Origin: CAVUBL01 sp963739795 | GTDB taxonomy: Bacteria; Acidobacteriota; Thermoanaerobaculia; Multivoradales; DATKCC01 | NCBI GenBank assembly: GCA_963739795.1 | Contig: CAVUBL010000018.1 | Coordinates: 41,382 to 105,381, forward strand | Length of the DNA: 64,000 bases | Direction: 5' to 3' | In this document: one piece after another, positions 18,521 to 26,318 of the stretch | Numbering within the stretch: position 1 is the stretch's first letter | Layout of the letters: the number at the start of each line of letters is the position of its first letter | Notes under the pieces: model-generated | Database searches by the model: none | What the model was told of the DNA's origin: nothing | The model's input: the letters and a program-made list of their open reading frames with translations, nothing else | Program-made: the position numbers and the translations under genes

Positions 18521-18694
18521 CCTGGACTATTCATGAGCACCTACTACGAGCCGCGATTGCATGCGATCTCAGGGCGTACTCGCTCTTCGCTCCTCAACGT
18601 ACTGTCCAGTACGCCTGCGTCTCTCATCGCTACGTGCGCCCTGATCTCACACACACTTGCGCCTCTCGCTACGGCGCCTCATGAATAGTCCAGG
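18521..18694. mobile_element. MITE-like element 1 (174 bp, 17-bp terminal inverted repeats)
   Basis: The ends CCTGGACTATTCATGAG (18521-18537) and CTCATGAATAGTCCAGG (18678-18694) are perfect inverted repeats. Inner arms TCAGGGCGTAC / GTGCGCCCTGA (one mismatch) and a central CGTACTG-TC-CAGTACG make nearly the whole element palindromic. It is flanked on both sides by CTAG (18517-18520 and 18695-18698), a 4-bp target duplication; the left copy supplies the protease TAG stop. No transposase is encoded. Ends starting with CC and a short duplication would fit mobilisation by an IS1380-type transposase, which is a guess. Confidence 0.75.
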
Positions 18695-18698
18695 CTAG

Positions 18699-19011
18699 GA
18701 GTCTGCGCAGCAGAAACACGTAGCCGCGCGCAAGGGTCTTACGGGGTGGATCCAAGGCGCGAGGAGGAGTCGATGCGGGGACATCGGAGACGACGAGCAA
18801 CGCCGGAGACACCCCGTAACCCCCTTGCGCCCCGACCAACTCCCTCCGGTTGTCGGCGCCCGTTGCGGCGGCGTGTGGCCGTCTACTTCGTTCCCGCTCC
18901 TCGACGATGGCTCGGCATCGCCTGCGTCGCGGTGCCTCGTATCCGTCGGGCACCGGCCGAAGGCTGGTCGGGCGCTCGCAACGCGACTGCGCGTTTCTGC
19001 CGCGCAGACTC
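18699..19011. mobile_element. MITE-like element 2 (313 bp, ~22-bp terminal inverted repeats)
   Basis: The left end GAGTCTGCGCAGCAGAAAC (from 18699) pairs with the right end GTTTCTGCCGCGCAGACTC (to 19011) with one mismatch. Flanking CTAG copies are at 18695-18698 and 19012-19015, the first shared with element 1. The left half contains a second long hairpin: GCGCAAGGGTCTTACGGGGTG-like arms read CACCCCGTAACCCCCTTGCG on the other side. The right half has GTTGCG/CGCAAC arms. It has no open reading frame of its own and is a non-autonomous, highly structured element unlike element 1 in sequence. Confidence 0.7.
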
Positions 19012-19049
19012 CTAGACGAGCAGCCCGGGGCCACGGGTCCCGGGTTCCA

Positions 19050-19085
19050 CCCCCTCCCGTCCGCACGCGGGAGGGGGGCTTTTTG
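19050..19085 (+). terminator. Strong rho-independent terminator
   Basis: Stem CCCCCTCCCG / CGGGAGGGGG with an 8-nt loop, followed by GCTTTTT. It probably ended the metalloprotease transcript before the mobile repeats inserted between gene and terminator, and may still do so. Confidence 0.85.
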
Positions 19086-19097
19086 TCTAGGTATTCG

Positions 19098-19245
19098 ATC
19101 CCGGGAATCCGCTGGCTTTCAGCCGTCGAGGCATCCGCTGCGACGGCGTTGCGCTCCCTGCGGCATAGCTCGGGCTGTGCCTCAGTGGCGCGCCTTGTCG
19201 CGAGCGGCGCCTCGGCGCCCTCGGTGCTCAGCGGATTTCCGGGAT
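19098..19245. repeat. Third palindromic repeat
   Basis: ATCCCGGGAATCCGCTG (19098-19114) pairs with CAGCGGATTTCCGGGAT (19229-19245), one mismatch. The interior is GC-rich and has no gene. The remaining stretch to 19464 shows nothing I can name; it must contain the epimerase promoter. Together with the two MITEs and the terminator this accounts for the 944-nt gap. Confidence 0.5.
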
Positions 19246-19464
19246 GGGGCACCTGGCGAATTCCGAACAGTCGGTGGGCGTCTTCCCACTTCCGCACTTG
19301 TCGAGTCTTCCGAGACCGTCGCAACCAGGGCTTTCGATTGCGCGGAGAAGGGCCGGATCTCCCGGTGGAGGGGGAGGTGCGGTGCTGGTAGGCTTCGGGC
19401 CGGCTGGAGCGGGGTCGGCCGACGGTTAGACCGAGGTACTCAGGGGCGCTTGGGGAGACTCCAG

Positions 19465-20433
19465 ATGGACGCAACCAGGATCTGCATCACCGGCGGCGCG
19501 GGGTTCATCGGCTCGCACCTGGCTGACGCCTTCGCCGGCCGCGGCGCGCGGGTGACGGTGATCGACGATCTCTCGACCGGTCGCCAGGAGAACGTTCCGG
19601 CGGGCGTCGAGCTTCAGCGGCTGGACGTGCGTTCGCCCGAGGCGGCCGAGCTGGTGGCCGGCGGCGGGTTCGACCTGCTGGTCCACGAGGCGGCACAGGT
19701 CGACGTCCGCCGGTCCGTGGCGGACCCCGCGGCCGACGCCTCGGTCAATGTCCTGGGCAGCCTGAACCTCCTCGAGGCCGCCTGCCGCGGCGGGGTGCGC
19801 CGGGTTCTCTTCGCCTCCACCGGTGGCGCGATCTACGGCGAGCAGGACGAGCACCCGGCGCGCGAGGACCACCCGGTGCGCCCGGTCTCGCCGTACGGCG
19901 TCGCCAAGCATGCGGTGGAGCGCTACCTCTACTACTACGCAGTCGAGCGGCGCCTCGAAGCCGTCGCCCTGCGCTACGCCAACGTCTACGGCGAGCGCCA
20001 GAACCCCCATGGCGAGGCCGGGGTGGTGGCGATCTTCCTCGACCGGCTGCTCGCCGGCGAGGTGGCGACGATCCACGGCGACGGTCTCCAGACCCGAGAC
20101 TACGTGCATGTCTCGGATGTCGTCCGGGCCAACCTGGCGGCGGCGGAGGCGCCCCTGGGGGACCTCGACTCCGTCGTCGGTGGAGCCCCGCTCGGGATCT
20201 TCAACGTGGGCACCGGGATCGAGACCTCGGTGGTGGAGCTCTATCGCCGGCTCGCCCAGGCCGTGGGCAGCGACCGCGAGGCGGTCCACGGCGTCGCCAA
20301 GCCAGGTGAGCAACGCCGTTCCTCGATCTCCTCGGACCGCATCCAGCGGGAGCTCGGTGTGCCGTCGCCGCTGCTCCTCGAACAGGGGCTCGAGCGGACG
20401 GCGGCCTGGTTCCGGGAGCGCGCGGGGGAGTAG
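19465..20433 (+). CDS. NAD-dependent epimerase/dehydratase (UDP-glucose 4-epimerase-like)
   Basis: 322 residues. An extended-SDR fold with GGAGFIGS NAD-binding loop (10-17), Ser/Thr at 118-119, and the catalytic pair Tyr144-xxx-Lys148 in SPYGVAK. The C-terminal part carries 'QTRDYVHVSDV' and 'FNVGTG', as in bacterial GalE/UDP-sugar 4-epimerases. It interconverts nucleotide sugars for cell-surface polysaccharide in the cytoplasm; the exact sugar cannot be told. The ATG is preceded by GGGGAG. The diguanylate cyclase gene follows after 27 nt, so the two are probably cotranscribed, linking surface sugar supply and c-di-GMP. Confidence 0.9.
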   Translation: MDATRICITGGAGFIGSHLADAFAGRGARVTVIDDLSTGRQENVPAGVELQRLDVRSPEAAELVAGGGFDLLVHEAAQVDVRRSVADPAADASVNVLGSLNLLEAACRGGVRRVLFASTGGAIYGEQDEHPAREDHPVRPVSPYGVAKHAVERYLYYYAVERRLEAVALRYANVYGERQNPHGEAGVVAIFLDRLLAGEVATIHGDGLQTRDYVHVSDVVRANLAAAEAPLGDLDSVVGGAPLGIFNVGTGIETSVVELYRRLAQAVGSDREAVHGVAKPGEQRRSSISSDRIQRELGVPSPLLLEQGLERTAAWFRERAGE

Positions 20434-20460
20434 CCTTCCTCGACGATTCGAGGTCGAAAG

Positions 20461-22074
20461 GTGCCCTCCAACCGCGAGCGGGGATCGACCGAGGGGCTCG
20501 GATCCCCGAGCCGAGCCCAGCGCCTCGCCATCCTCACCAAGATCGCGCGAATCGCCACGCGGGACCTGGAGCTCCGGCCGATGCTCCAGCGCATCACGGA
20601 CGCCCTGGCGGCGCGCCTGGGCTGGGAGCTGGTCGCCCTCGTGCGGGTGGAGGAAGAGCCGGCGCGCTTCGTGTGCGAGGCGCTGACGACCAGGCTTCCC
20701 ACCGCGGTGCATGTGGGATACAGCCGGGAGCTGGGAAGCGGGGTGGTCGGCCAGGTGGCGGCGACCGGCAAAGCGATCGTGCTGGACGACGCTCGCTCGT
20801 TCCCGGGCTTCGTCGACACCCTGCCCGGTGCGCGCTCCGAGATCTGCGTGCCGGTCAAGCACCGGGGCCGAGTCGTGGCGATTCTGAATGCCGAGAGCCG
20901 CCGGCCGGCCGCGTTTCGCGGCCAGGTGCCGCTGGCACGGGGGGTCGCGGCGCAGGTCGCCGGCGCCATCGCCAGCGCCACGCTCTACGAGGAAGTCAAG
21001 GGGCGTGCGAGCTCCTTCGAGGTCCTGAGCCGCGTCTCGCGGCTCGCCATCGAGGCGGGGGAGCTCGAGGACGTGCTCACCCACGTGGTCGACTTCGTCC
21101 AGGAGCGGTTCCCTCTCACCCTGGTGGCGATCGTGGTGGCCGACGAGGAGGGGAGCGAATGGCAGTACCGGGCCTTCGCGCCGCGGCGCGCCGGCCGGGG
21201 CCGCTGGGCACGCCGGCGCTGGCCGATCTCGCTGGGGATCGTGGGCCGGGCGATGCGGACCGGTGAGCCCCAGCTCGTTCTCGACGTCGCGCGGGATCCG
21301 GACTACATCGCGGTCCTCGGGGGGATCGCGGCGGAGCTCGCGGTGCCGATCCGCTTCCGGGAGTCGGTGCTCGGTGCCATCAACTACGAGGCGGCCGACG
21401 GCGCGGTCTTCTCGGCCGCGAATCTCTCGCTTTTCCGCGCCCTGGCCGACCAGGTGGCGGGCCCGATCCAGCTCAGCCTGGTGAACCGGCGGCTGCTCGA
21501 GTCGCAGGAGGAGATCGAGGACGCGAACCGGCGGCTCCAGGGGGCAAACCGGGCGCTCGAGGAGGAGACGAGGTCGGACGCGGGCACCGGGCTGTCGAAC
21601 CGGCGGCACTTCGACGAGCTGCTCGCCTCGGAATGGAAACGGGCGGCGCGAAGCCGCCTGCCGCTGGCCCTGGTGCTGGCGGACGTGGACTGTTTCAAGG
21701 CCTACAACGACTCGTACGGGCACCAGGAGGGCGACGCCTGCCTGCGCCAGGTCGCGATCGTCCTCCAGAGCGGGCTACACCGGGTCTCGGACCTCGCGGC
21801 ACGCTACGGCGGGGAGGAGTTCGCGCTGCTCTTGCCGGGGCTCGACGAGGCGACGGCGGCGGAGCTGGCGGAAACGATACGCGTCCGGCTCGAGGGGCTG
21901 GCGATCTCGCACCGTGCCTCGACGGTGGTGCCGCGGGTGACGCTGAGCGCCGGGGTGGCGGCGGTGGTGCCGGGGCCGAAGGCAGACCCGGCAAGCCTGG
22001 TGGAAGCCGCCGACCGGGCGCTCTACCGGGCCAAGCACAGCGGCCGGAACCGGGTGTGCCGGGCCGAAGGGTAA
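20461..22074 (+). CDS. GAF-GAF-GGDEF diguanylate cyclase
   Basis: 537 residues from a GTG start (GAGG upstream). Two GAF sensor domains (~20-170 and ~190-345) are followed by a short coiled coil (~345-378) and a GGDEF domain (~380-537). The active-site loop is GGEEF (450-454), with the family's preceding DAGTGLSNRR. An inhibitory-site RxxD (R441-D444) lies five residues before it, so product inhibition by c-di-GMP is expected. The enzyme makes c-di-GMP from GTP in response to an unknown ligand bound by the GAF domains. There is no membrane segment, so it is cytoplasmic. It is downstream of the epimerase with a 27-nt gap. Confidence 0.93.
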   Translation: MPSNRERGSTEGLGSPSRAQRLAILTKIARIATRDLELRPMLQRITDALAARLGWELVALVRVEEEPARFVCEALTTRLPTAVHVGYSRELGSGVVGQVAATGKAIVLDDARSFPGFVDTLPGARSEICVPVKHRGRVVAILNAESRRPAAFRGQVPLARGVAAQVAGAIASATLYEEVKGRASSFEVLSRVSRLAIEAGELEDVLTHVVDFVQERFPLTLVAIVVADEEGSEWQYRAFAPRRAGRGRWARRRWPISLGIVGRAMRTGEPQLVLDVARDPDYIAVLGGIAAELAVPIRFRESVLGAINYEAADGAVFSAANLSLFRALADQVAGPIQLSLVNRRLLESQEEIEDANRRLQGANRALEEETRSDAGTGLSNRRHFDELLASEWKRAARSRLPLALVLADVDCFKAYNDSYGHQEGDACLRQVAIVLQSGLHRVSDLAARYGGEEFALLLPGLDEATAAELAETIRVRLEGLAISHRASTVVPRVTLSAGVAAVVPGPKADPASLVEAADRALYRAKHSGRNRVCRAEG

Positions 22075-22236
22075 GAGGGGCTGGGCCGAGGTCGTGCTCA
22101 CACGCCCGCGGGTCGGGTGGCTTTCTCGGCGGCAAACTGCGCCGGCGAGAAACCACCACGCCCCACGGGCTGCCCCCTCGGCGGTTGGTAATGGAGCGCT
22201 CCGCCGCCGGGAGGGAGACTGGGCATCGGGAACTGG

Positions 22237-22458
22237 GTGGTGCGGGAGACGCTGGCGCGGTTCCTGGTGGACTGGGTCGACTTCCGGCGGCAGGGCGAAG
22301 CTTGGCGGTTCCTCTTCACGACCACGGCAGAGGAGCGGGCGCCGCGGCGCGGGGTGGACGTGCTCCGGCTCTGGGAGGACGAGAAGCGCCGGGAGGAGGC
22401 GGTCGACGGCGTGCGGGATTGGGTGAGTCTCGCCATCTTCGCGAATGGCCCCGCCTGA
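22237..22458 (+). CDS. Short open frame, possibly a remnant of a larger protein
   Basis: 73 residues with balanced, protein-like composition (LARFLVDWVDF..., FLFTTTAEER, LWEDEKRREEAVDGVRDW), unlike the Arg/Pro-rich shadow frames around it. Upstream of the GTG there is no properly spaced ribosome-binding site and the frame continues without an ATG. I do not recognise the family. It sits in a 498-nt stretch (22075-22572) that also contains a relic of the neighbouring unknown gene, so a decayed gene is the simplest reading. Confidence 0.3.
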   Translation: MVRETLARFLVDWVDFRRQGEAWRFLFTTTAEERAPRRGVDVLRLWEDEKRREEAVDGVRDWVSLAIFANGPA

Positions 22459-22512
22459 GCTTCGCACGCAGGACAGGTGTGCTTGGGCTCCTGCGAGTGC
22501 CGGGCCTCGGCT

Positions 22513-22566
22513 TCTCACCAGGTGAAATCGCTTCGGGCGCTCGGTGACCGCCAGGAGCTCCGCCCG
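22513..22566 (-). pseudogene. Fragment paralogous to the gene at 23281-23796
   Basis: The minus strand encodes LAVTERPKRFHL in a Leu/Ala-rich context, matching LAITERPKQFHL inside the intact neighbour. The DNA shares CTTCGGGCGCTCGGTGA-CGCCAGG with one mismatch. Only this short piece is recognisable, so a second copy has been mostly deleted. Confidence 0.5.
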
Positions 22567-22572
22567 CAGGAC

Positions 22573-23184
22573 CTACGGCGCGATCAGCTCGCGATAGGCG
22601 CGGATGGCCTGGCTGGTGGTGGGGTGGTCGAGGCAGGCGAGGAGGTGGTCGAGATCGATGCCTGAAAGGACCTCGCTCGCCGGGACCTCCTCGTACCGCT
22701 CGCCGCGCAGCGCGTGGACCGTCAAGCGCCCGCGCCGCCAGATCCAGAGCTCGCGGCCGCCGAGCTTGCGGTAGATGTCGAGCTTGTCGATGCCGCCGGA
22801 GGTCCAGATCACCTCGATCGCCAGGTCGGGCGGCCGGCCGAGGGGCTCTTCGCCGAAGACGTAACACTCGTCCGGCTCGAGGGCGCGCTGCGCGTCTTTG
22901 CTCTCGAGGGTCCACGAGCCGTAGGCGCTGAACTCGATGTCCTTCTCCAGACACCATGCCTCGACGAGGCAGCCGATCCAGGACTTGAGGGACTCGTGGG
23001 GCTGCGAAGGAGTCATGAGCTCGAGCACTCCCTCCAGGTACGCCATCCGCGGCACAGGACGATCGCCCCGGATCTCCAGGATGCGCTGGAAATCTCCCCA
23101 GGTCGCACCCTCGAGGCGCACGATCTGGTCCTCGGTGGGGTGGTCGTCGCGACCGAGTCGAGTGGCGAGGTCCTGGGCGAGCAT
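22573..23184 (-). CDS. Uma2-family (DUF820) putative endonuclease
   Basis: 203 residues. The restriction-endonuclease-like core is visible: an N-terminal helix region with 'YLEGVLELMTPSQPHE', 'EPDECYVFG', 'RPPDLAIEVIWTS' (the PD...E part of the PD-(D/E)xK fold) and 'KLDIYRKLGGRELWIW'. Uma2 proteins are abundant in cyanobacteria, Chloroflexi and other groups, often as many scattered paralogues, with proposed nuclease activity and no settled role. It has its own start with few signals upstream. It lies in a decayed, repeat-rich neighbourhood, suggesting a mobile or accessory origin. Confidence 0.88.
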   Translation of the reverse strand: MLAQDLATRLGRDDHPTEDQIVRLEGATWGDFQRILEIRGDRPVPRMAYLEGVLELMTPSQPHESLKSWIGCLVEAWCLEKDIEFSAYGSWTLESKDAQRALEPDECYVFGEEPLGRPPDLAIEVIWTSGGIDKLDIYRKLGGRELWIWRRGRLTVHALRGERYEEVPASEVLSGIDLDHLLACLDHPTTSQAIRAYRELIAP

Positions 23185-23280
23185 TGGGCGTTTCTCGGAA
23201 AGGCTTCGCGTACCCGCATCATGGTAGCACTGGGGGCCGTGAGCCTCGGAGAACCGAGGCTCCCGGCGGGTCGGACGGCT

Positions 23281-23796
23281 TTACCGGCCGGCCTCGTGGA
23301 GGAGCTCCACGAGTATGGCTCCGGTGCGGGCGAGGATCTCGTCCGGGACCGCCAGGAGGAAGTGGGCGAGGGCCTGGGGCTGCACGCGGAGGTCGGCCAG
23401 GCGGGTCAGGTCGGTGGGAAGGTGGCATCCGGGGGCGATGGGGAAGACGGCGCTCGCCACTTCCCGGCCCTGGTGGAGCATGCGGCTCTGGCCCGGGCTC
23501 CCGTTCGCGGCCTCGTCCTCTTCGAGGTGGAACTGCTTCGGGCGCTCGGTGATCGCCAGGGCCGCGGCGGCCAGGTAGGCGAGGTCGGGCTCGGCGAAGG
23601 CGATCCGGGGGCGGTGCTCGCCGGCGGCGAAGCAGCCCCAGCGGGGCTCTCCGTCGCCGTACAGGCAGGTCACCCGCCAGGGGCCGGCGAAGTCGGCCTC
23701 CGGCGTGGCGGGGTGTGAGGAGCGCTCTCGGAGCTGGTCGAAGAAGCGGGGGGTGAAGGCGTTCGGGCTGGTATCCTGCTCGTTACGTCGGCTCAT
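23281..23796 (-). CDS. Conserved-looking protein of unknown function
   Basis: 171 residues from the ATG at 23796 (MSRRNEQD), chosen because GGAGAAG lies just upstream. An alternative ATG 15 nt earlier overlaps that site. There is no signal peptide or membrane helix and no family that I recognise. Visible features are a middle segment RWGCFAAGEHRPRIAFAEPDLAYLAAAALAIT split by charged residues, then a Pro/Leu-rich C-terminus. A partial second copy lies at 22513-22566 beyond the Uma2 gene, so the gene has been duplicated locally and one copy lost. Confidence 0.65.
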   Translation of the reverse strand: MSRRNEQDTSPNAFTPRFFDQLRERSSHPATPEADFAGPWRVTCLYGDGEPRWGCFAAGEHRPRIAFAEPDLAYLAAAALAITERPKQFHLEEDEAANGSPGQSRMLHQGREVASAVFPIAPGCHLPTDLTRLADLRVQPQALAHFLLAVPDEILARTGAILVELLHEAGR

Positions 23797-24047
23797 GGAC
23801 TTCTTCTCCATGTGTCGGCCAGGGCCCGGTGGCGGTGCGGCCGCTGCCGGGCCCGCCTGGGTTCTCGGAGGGCCCGGGCACCCCGGAAGCGCGTTCCAAG
23901 GTACCTGACCGGTGAATTCGTTCCCTGGACTATAAGGCGGTAACGAGGCGAAGTCAAGGCCTCGCGTAACAAAGTACCTGCGGACAGACCTCGGGCGGGA
24001 GTCCGTCGGGTTCGCGGCTCATCCCGCCTGTCGATTTCGGGGCCGGG

Positions 24048-24236
24048 TGGCCTACGAAGAGCCGGGTCAGATCGTAGCCGGCCACCCTCTTGAGGGACCG
24101 CCGCCCGGTGCGCAGCACCCGCCCGCCCGCCAGCACCACCTCGAGGCCCAGCACCGAGTCCCCGGTGACGCCGTACTTGACGCTGCAGAGCCCGCCGGCG
24201 TTCGTGGCCACGTTGCCCCCCAGGGTGGAGGTCTCG
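24048..24236 (-). pseudogene. Relic of a glycolate-oxidase-type FAD-linked oxidase (GlcD)
   Basis: About 63 residues match the FAD-binding core of GlcD/D-lactate dehydrogenase-type oxidases: TLGGNVATNAGG, VKYGVTGDSVLGLEVVL, and RVAGYDLTRLFVG. The sequences before and after lose similarity at once, and no full-length frame exists, so this is a truncated copy. The 926-nt gap 23797-24722 otherwise holds only an inverted-repeat pair and short unassigned frames. Confidence 0.7.
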
Positions 24237-24369
24237 AAGCTCGCGCGGAGGGCCTCGACCCGGTGAGTCACGTGTTCCAGGGAAGCCGGAGACACTCCAG
24301 ATTCCTCGGCGGTGTGAGGCGGGGCTTTGCTTGGAGCCTGCTCGTTCACGACAACCCGGGCTGGACAAG

Positions 24370-24644
24370 TCTCGCGCAGGGGCGCAGAGGCGCAGAGGCA
24401 CGACTCCATTTGACGCGGCGGCTGATGCCCTCCTTGATCCGATGGGTGCCGGAGCTCAAGAGCACTCACTCGGCGCTCTACCTCGTGCCGTAAGCTCAGG
24501 TGCGGGGACCGCCTCGTCGGCCGACTCCAGCAGCACCGGCCCGAACCGCGTGTGAATCTTGTGCGCCCAGTCAACGGCGCCCCGGAAACGCGGCTCTCCC
24601 GGGCTCCGCCCATCGATCGCTCTCCTCTGCGCCTCTGCGCGAGA
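24370..24644. repeat. Inverted pair of GCGCAGAGG-type repeats
   Basis: TCTCGCGCAGGGGCGCAGAGGCGCAGAGG-type sequence (24370-24398) is mirrored by CCTCTGCGCCTCTGCGCGAGA (24624-24644). Similar CTCTGCGCCTCTGCG motifs occur between genes of many bacteria. The 225 nt between the arms has no recognisable gene. Confidence 0.5.
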
Positions 24645-24722
24645 ACCTACGTGCCGGATCCCGGCTCCTTGTCGGTTGGAGGCGGAGCTTCACTGGGAGA
24701 GTGCGCGCCGGAGCCGGCCGTC

Positions 24723-25613
24723 TCAGCCCGCCCGAACCAGGCGCAGGTCGGCGGCGGGGGCGTCGTTGGAGCGGCCCTCCGGCCGTTCGCAACGCAGGTC
24801 GCCGAGTTGGAGGTGGGCGATGCGCGCCCGCTCGAGGCGCGGCGCAAGGACCTCGACCGAGGCGCGCCCCAGCTCCTCGATCACCCCGAGACCCAGGCAG
24901 AAGCCAGCGCGGTCGAGCATCCCGACCACCGTCCCTGGCACCACCTCCTGCGGCTGCGCCCAGCCGGCGGTGACGATCCGCGCCCGACCGAACCGGCGCC
25001 GCTCGCCGCCCGCCAGGTGCGCCCGCAGACGAGCCTCGAGGCTCGCGCGCCGCTCCTCGTCCGGAACCGGCCGGGCACCGGCGAGGGGTGCCAGGCGGTA
25101 GACCTCGGCCCGTCCGCCCAGGGCGTCGAGGAGCGCCTCGAGCTCGTCGCCCCGCTCCAGGGCCACCACCTGGTCGACGCCGGCGGCCTCCGCCAGGTGG
25201 TAGAGGAGGTCCCGTCCAGCGGCGGTCGCGACGGTGCCGGGAGGGTCGATCACCACCAGCTCCGCGCCCTCGCTGCGGGCCCGCGCCGCGAGGCGCGTGG
25301 CGCCCACCACGGTGGCGAGGGACCGATCGAGGGCCGAGGTGCGGCCGGTGAACCAGAGGGCGGCGGGCGCTCGCCAGGGGGCGGTGAGGGCGAGACCGAG
25401 GCACGCTCCGAGGCCGATCGCGCCCTGGGCCGGGTCGGCGTCGATCTGGGCCACCCGGGCGAGGCCGCGCCCGAGCTGGGCGGTCAGGTACCCGGCGAGG
25501 GAGGTCTTGCCGGTCCCCGGGCCTCCCAGCACCAGGACCGTTCCCCGCTCCAGCCGGGCGAGAACCCGGTGGACGGCGGGGCCGGCGGCGACGCTCTGGT
25601 GCCCGGATCGCAT
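24723..25613 (-). CDS. Grc3/Clp1-like polynucleotide 5'-hydroxyl kinase
   Basis: 296 residues from the ATG at 25613. P-loop GGPGTGKT (30-37, Lys36) opens the N-terminal domain, followed by QIDADPAQGAIG, the Clp1/Grc3-type 'D.D.GQ' segment, WFTGRTS and a Walker B-like ELVVIDPPGTV. The C-terminal part 'GTVVGMLDRAGFCLGLGVIEEL' matches the substrate-closing region of the same family. These enzymes phosphorylate the 5'-OH of RNA or DNA. The upstream frame stays open for 480 nt, so the true N-terminus could be longer (TTG near 25759), but no ribosome-binding site supports it. It is divergent from the giant-protein operon. Confidence 0.72.
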   Translation of the reverse strand: MRSGHQSVAAGPAVHRVLARLERGTVLVLGGPGTGKTSLAGYLTAQLGRGLARVAQIDADPAQGAIGLGACLGLALTAPWRAPAALWFTGRTSALDRSLATVVGATRLAARARSEGAELVVIDPPGTVATAAGRDLLYHLAEAAGVDQVVALERGDELEALLDALGGRAEVYRLAPLAGARPVPDEERRASLEARLRAHLAGGERRRFGRARIVTAGWAQPQEVVPGTVVGMLDRAGFCLGLGVIEELGRASVEVLAPRLERARIAHLQLGDLRCERPEGRSNDAPAADLRLVRAG

Positions 25614-25788
25614 GAGGGCCGAAGCTACCAGATCCGCTTCGTCGGGATTCGGAGGCGCTCGCTTCGGGACCGCTCTGGCGGGCGCCACGGCAGGGTGTCT
25701 TGCGGCCGCCGTCGCCGCCGGGCAGCGGGGACAATCCCGTAGAGTGCTCAAACGCAAGAATGCACATAAACAGCTTTCCTTAAGACTG

Positions 25789-25818
25789 TTGACAGGTCGC
25801 TCCGGCGCACCGTACCTT
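25789..25818 (+). promoter_or_regulatory. Candidate promoter of the giant-protein/RHS operon
   Basis: TTGACA (25789-25794), an 18-nt spacer, and TACCTT (25813-25818), in a relatively AT-rich intergenic patch. The leader to the GTG at 25875 would be about 50 nt and contains the AAGGAG site. It is the only promoter-like sequence found before the four-gene series. Confidence 0.55.
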
Positions 25819-25874
25819 CTGAGCCATAGTTTCTTGAAGTCTTGCTGCTGGACCGACCCGAAGGAAGGAGCGGA

Positions 25875-26318
25875 GTGCACTCGCCCCTTGGGACCCTGAT
25901 CTTGGCCCACGCGCTCTTGCTGGGCGCCGGGAGCCTGGCCGCCCACGCGACCGAGCCCGGTGACTGGAAGGATCTGCGGCTCGTGGCTACGAGCCCCGCG
26001 TCGGGCACGGCGGTCGTCGAGTCTCCCGAGGGCCAGCTCACCGTCGTTCGGGTCGGAGAGAGCCTGGTTCCCGGTGGGCCCAGCGTGCACCACGTCCGCG
26101 CCGATCGCCTGGAGCTCGAAGACAGCGTCGACGGCGACGACGGGAAGGCAGCTCGGAGGGTCCGGTACTGGATGTTCCGGGCCAAGGAGCCGAATCTACC
26201 CTCCCGGGTGACGCTCCTGTCCCAAAGCCCTCCTCCGCCGCCGCTGCGCCAGGAGCCGAGGACCTCGCCCCCGGCCCGCGGGCCGCCCAAGGACACTCCT
26301 CCCGGAGGTGTCCGTTGA
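25875..26318 (+). CDS. Small exported PilP/GspC-HR-like protein
   Basis: 147 residues from GTG 25875, with AAGGAG 5-10 nt upstream. A signal peptide (~1-26, ending AAHA/T) is followed by a compact beta domain (~28-85): WKDLRLVATSP...TAVVESPEGQLTVVRVGESL...VHHVRADRLELED. This pattern of 'value / pass-through residue / regulated threshold' strands is that of the HR domain in GspC and PilP, periplasmic connectors of type II secretion and type IV pili. The C-terminal 40 residues are Pro-rich and probably disordered. Its stop overlaps the TTG start of the giant gene (TTGA), so the two are translationally coupled. A role in export or anchoring of the giant protein is inferred. Confidence 0.6.
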   Translation: MHSPLGTLILAHALLLGAGSLAAHATEPGDWKDLRLVATSPASGTAVVESPEGQLTVVRVGESLVPGGPSVHHVRADRLELEDSVDGDDGKAARRVRYWMFRAKEPNLPSRVTLLSQSPPPPPLRQEPRTSPPARGPPKDTPPGGVR

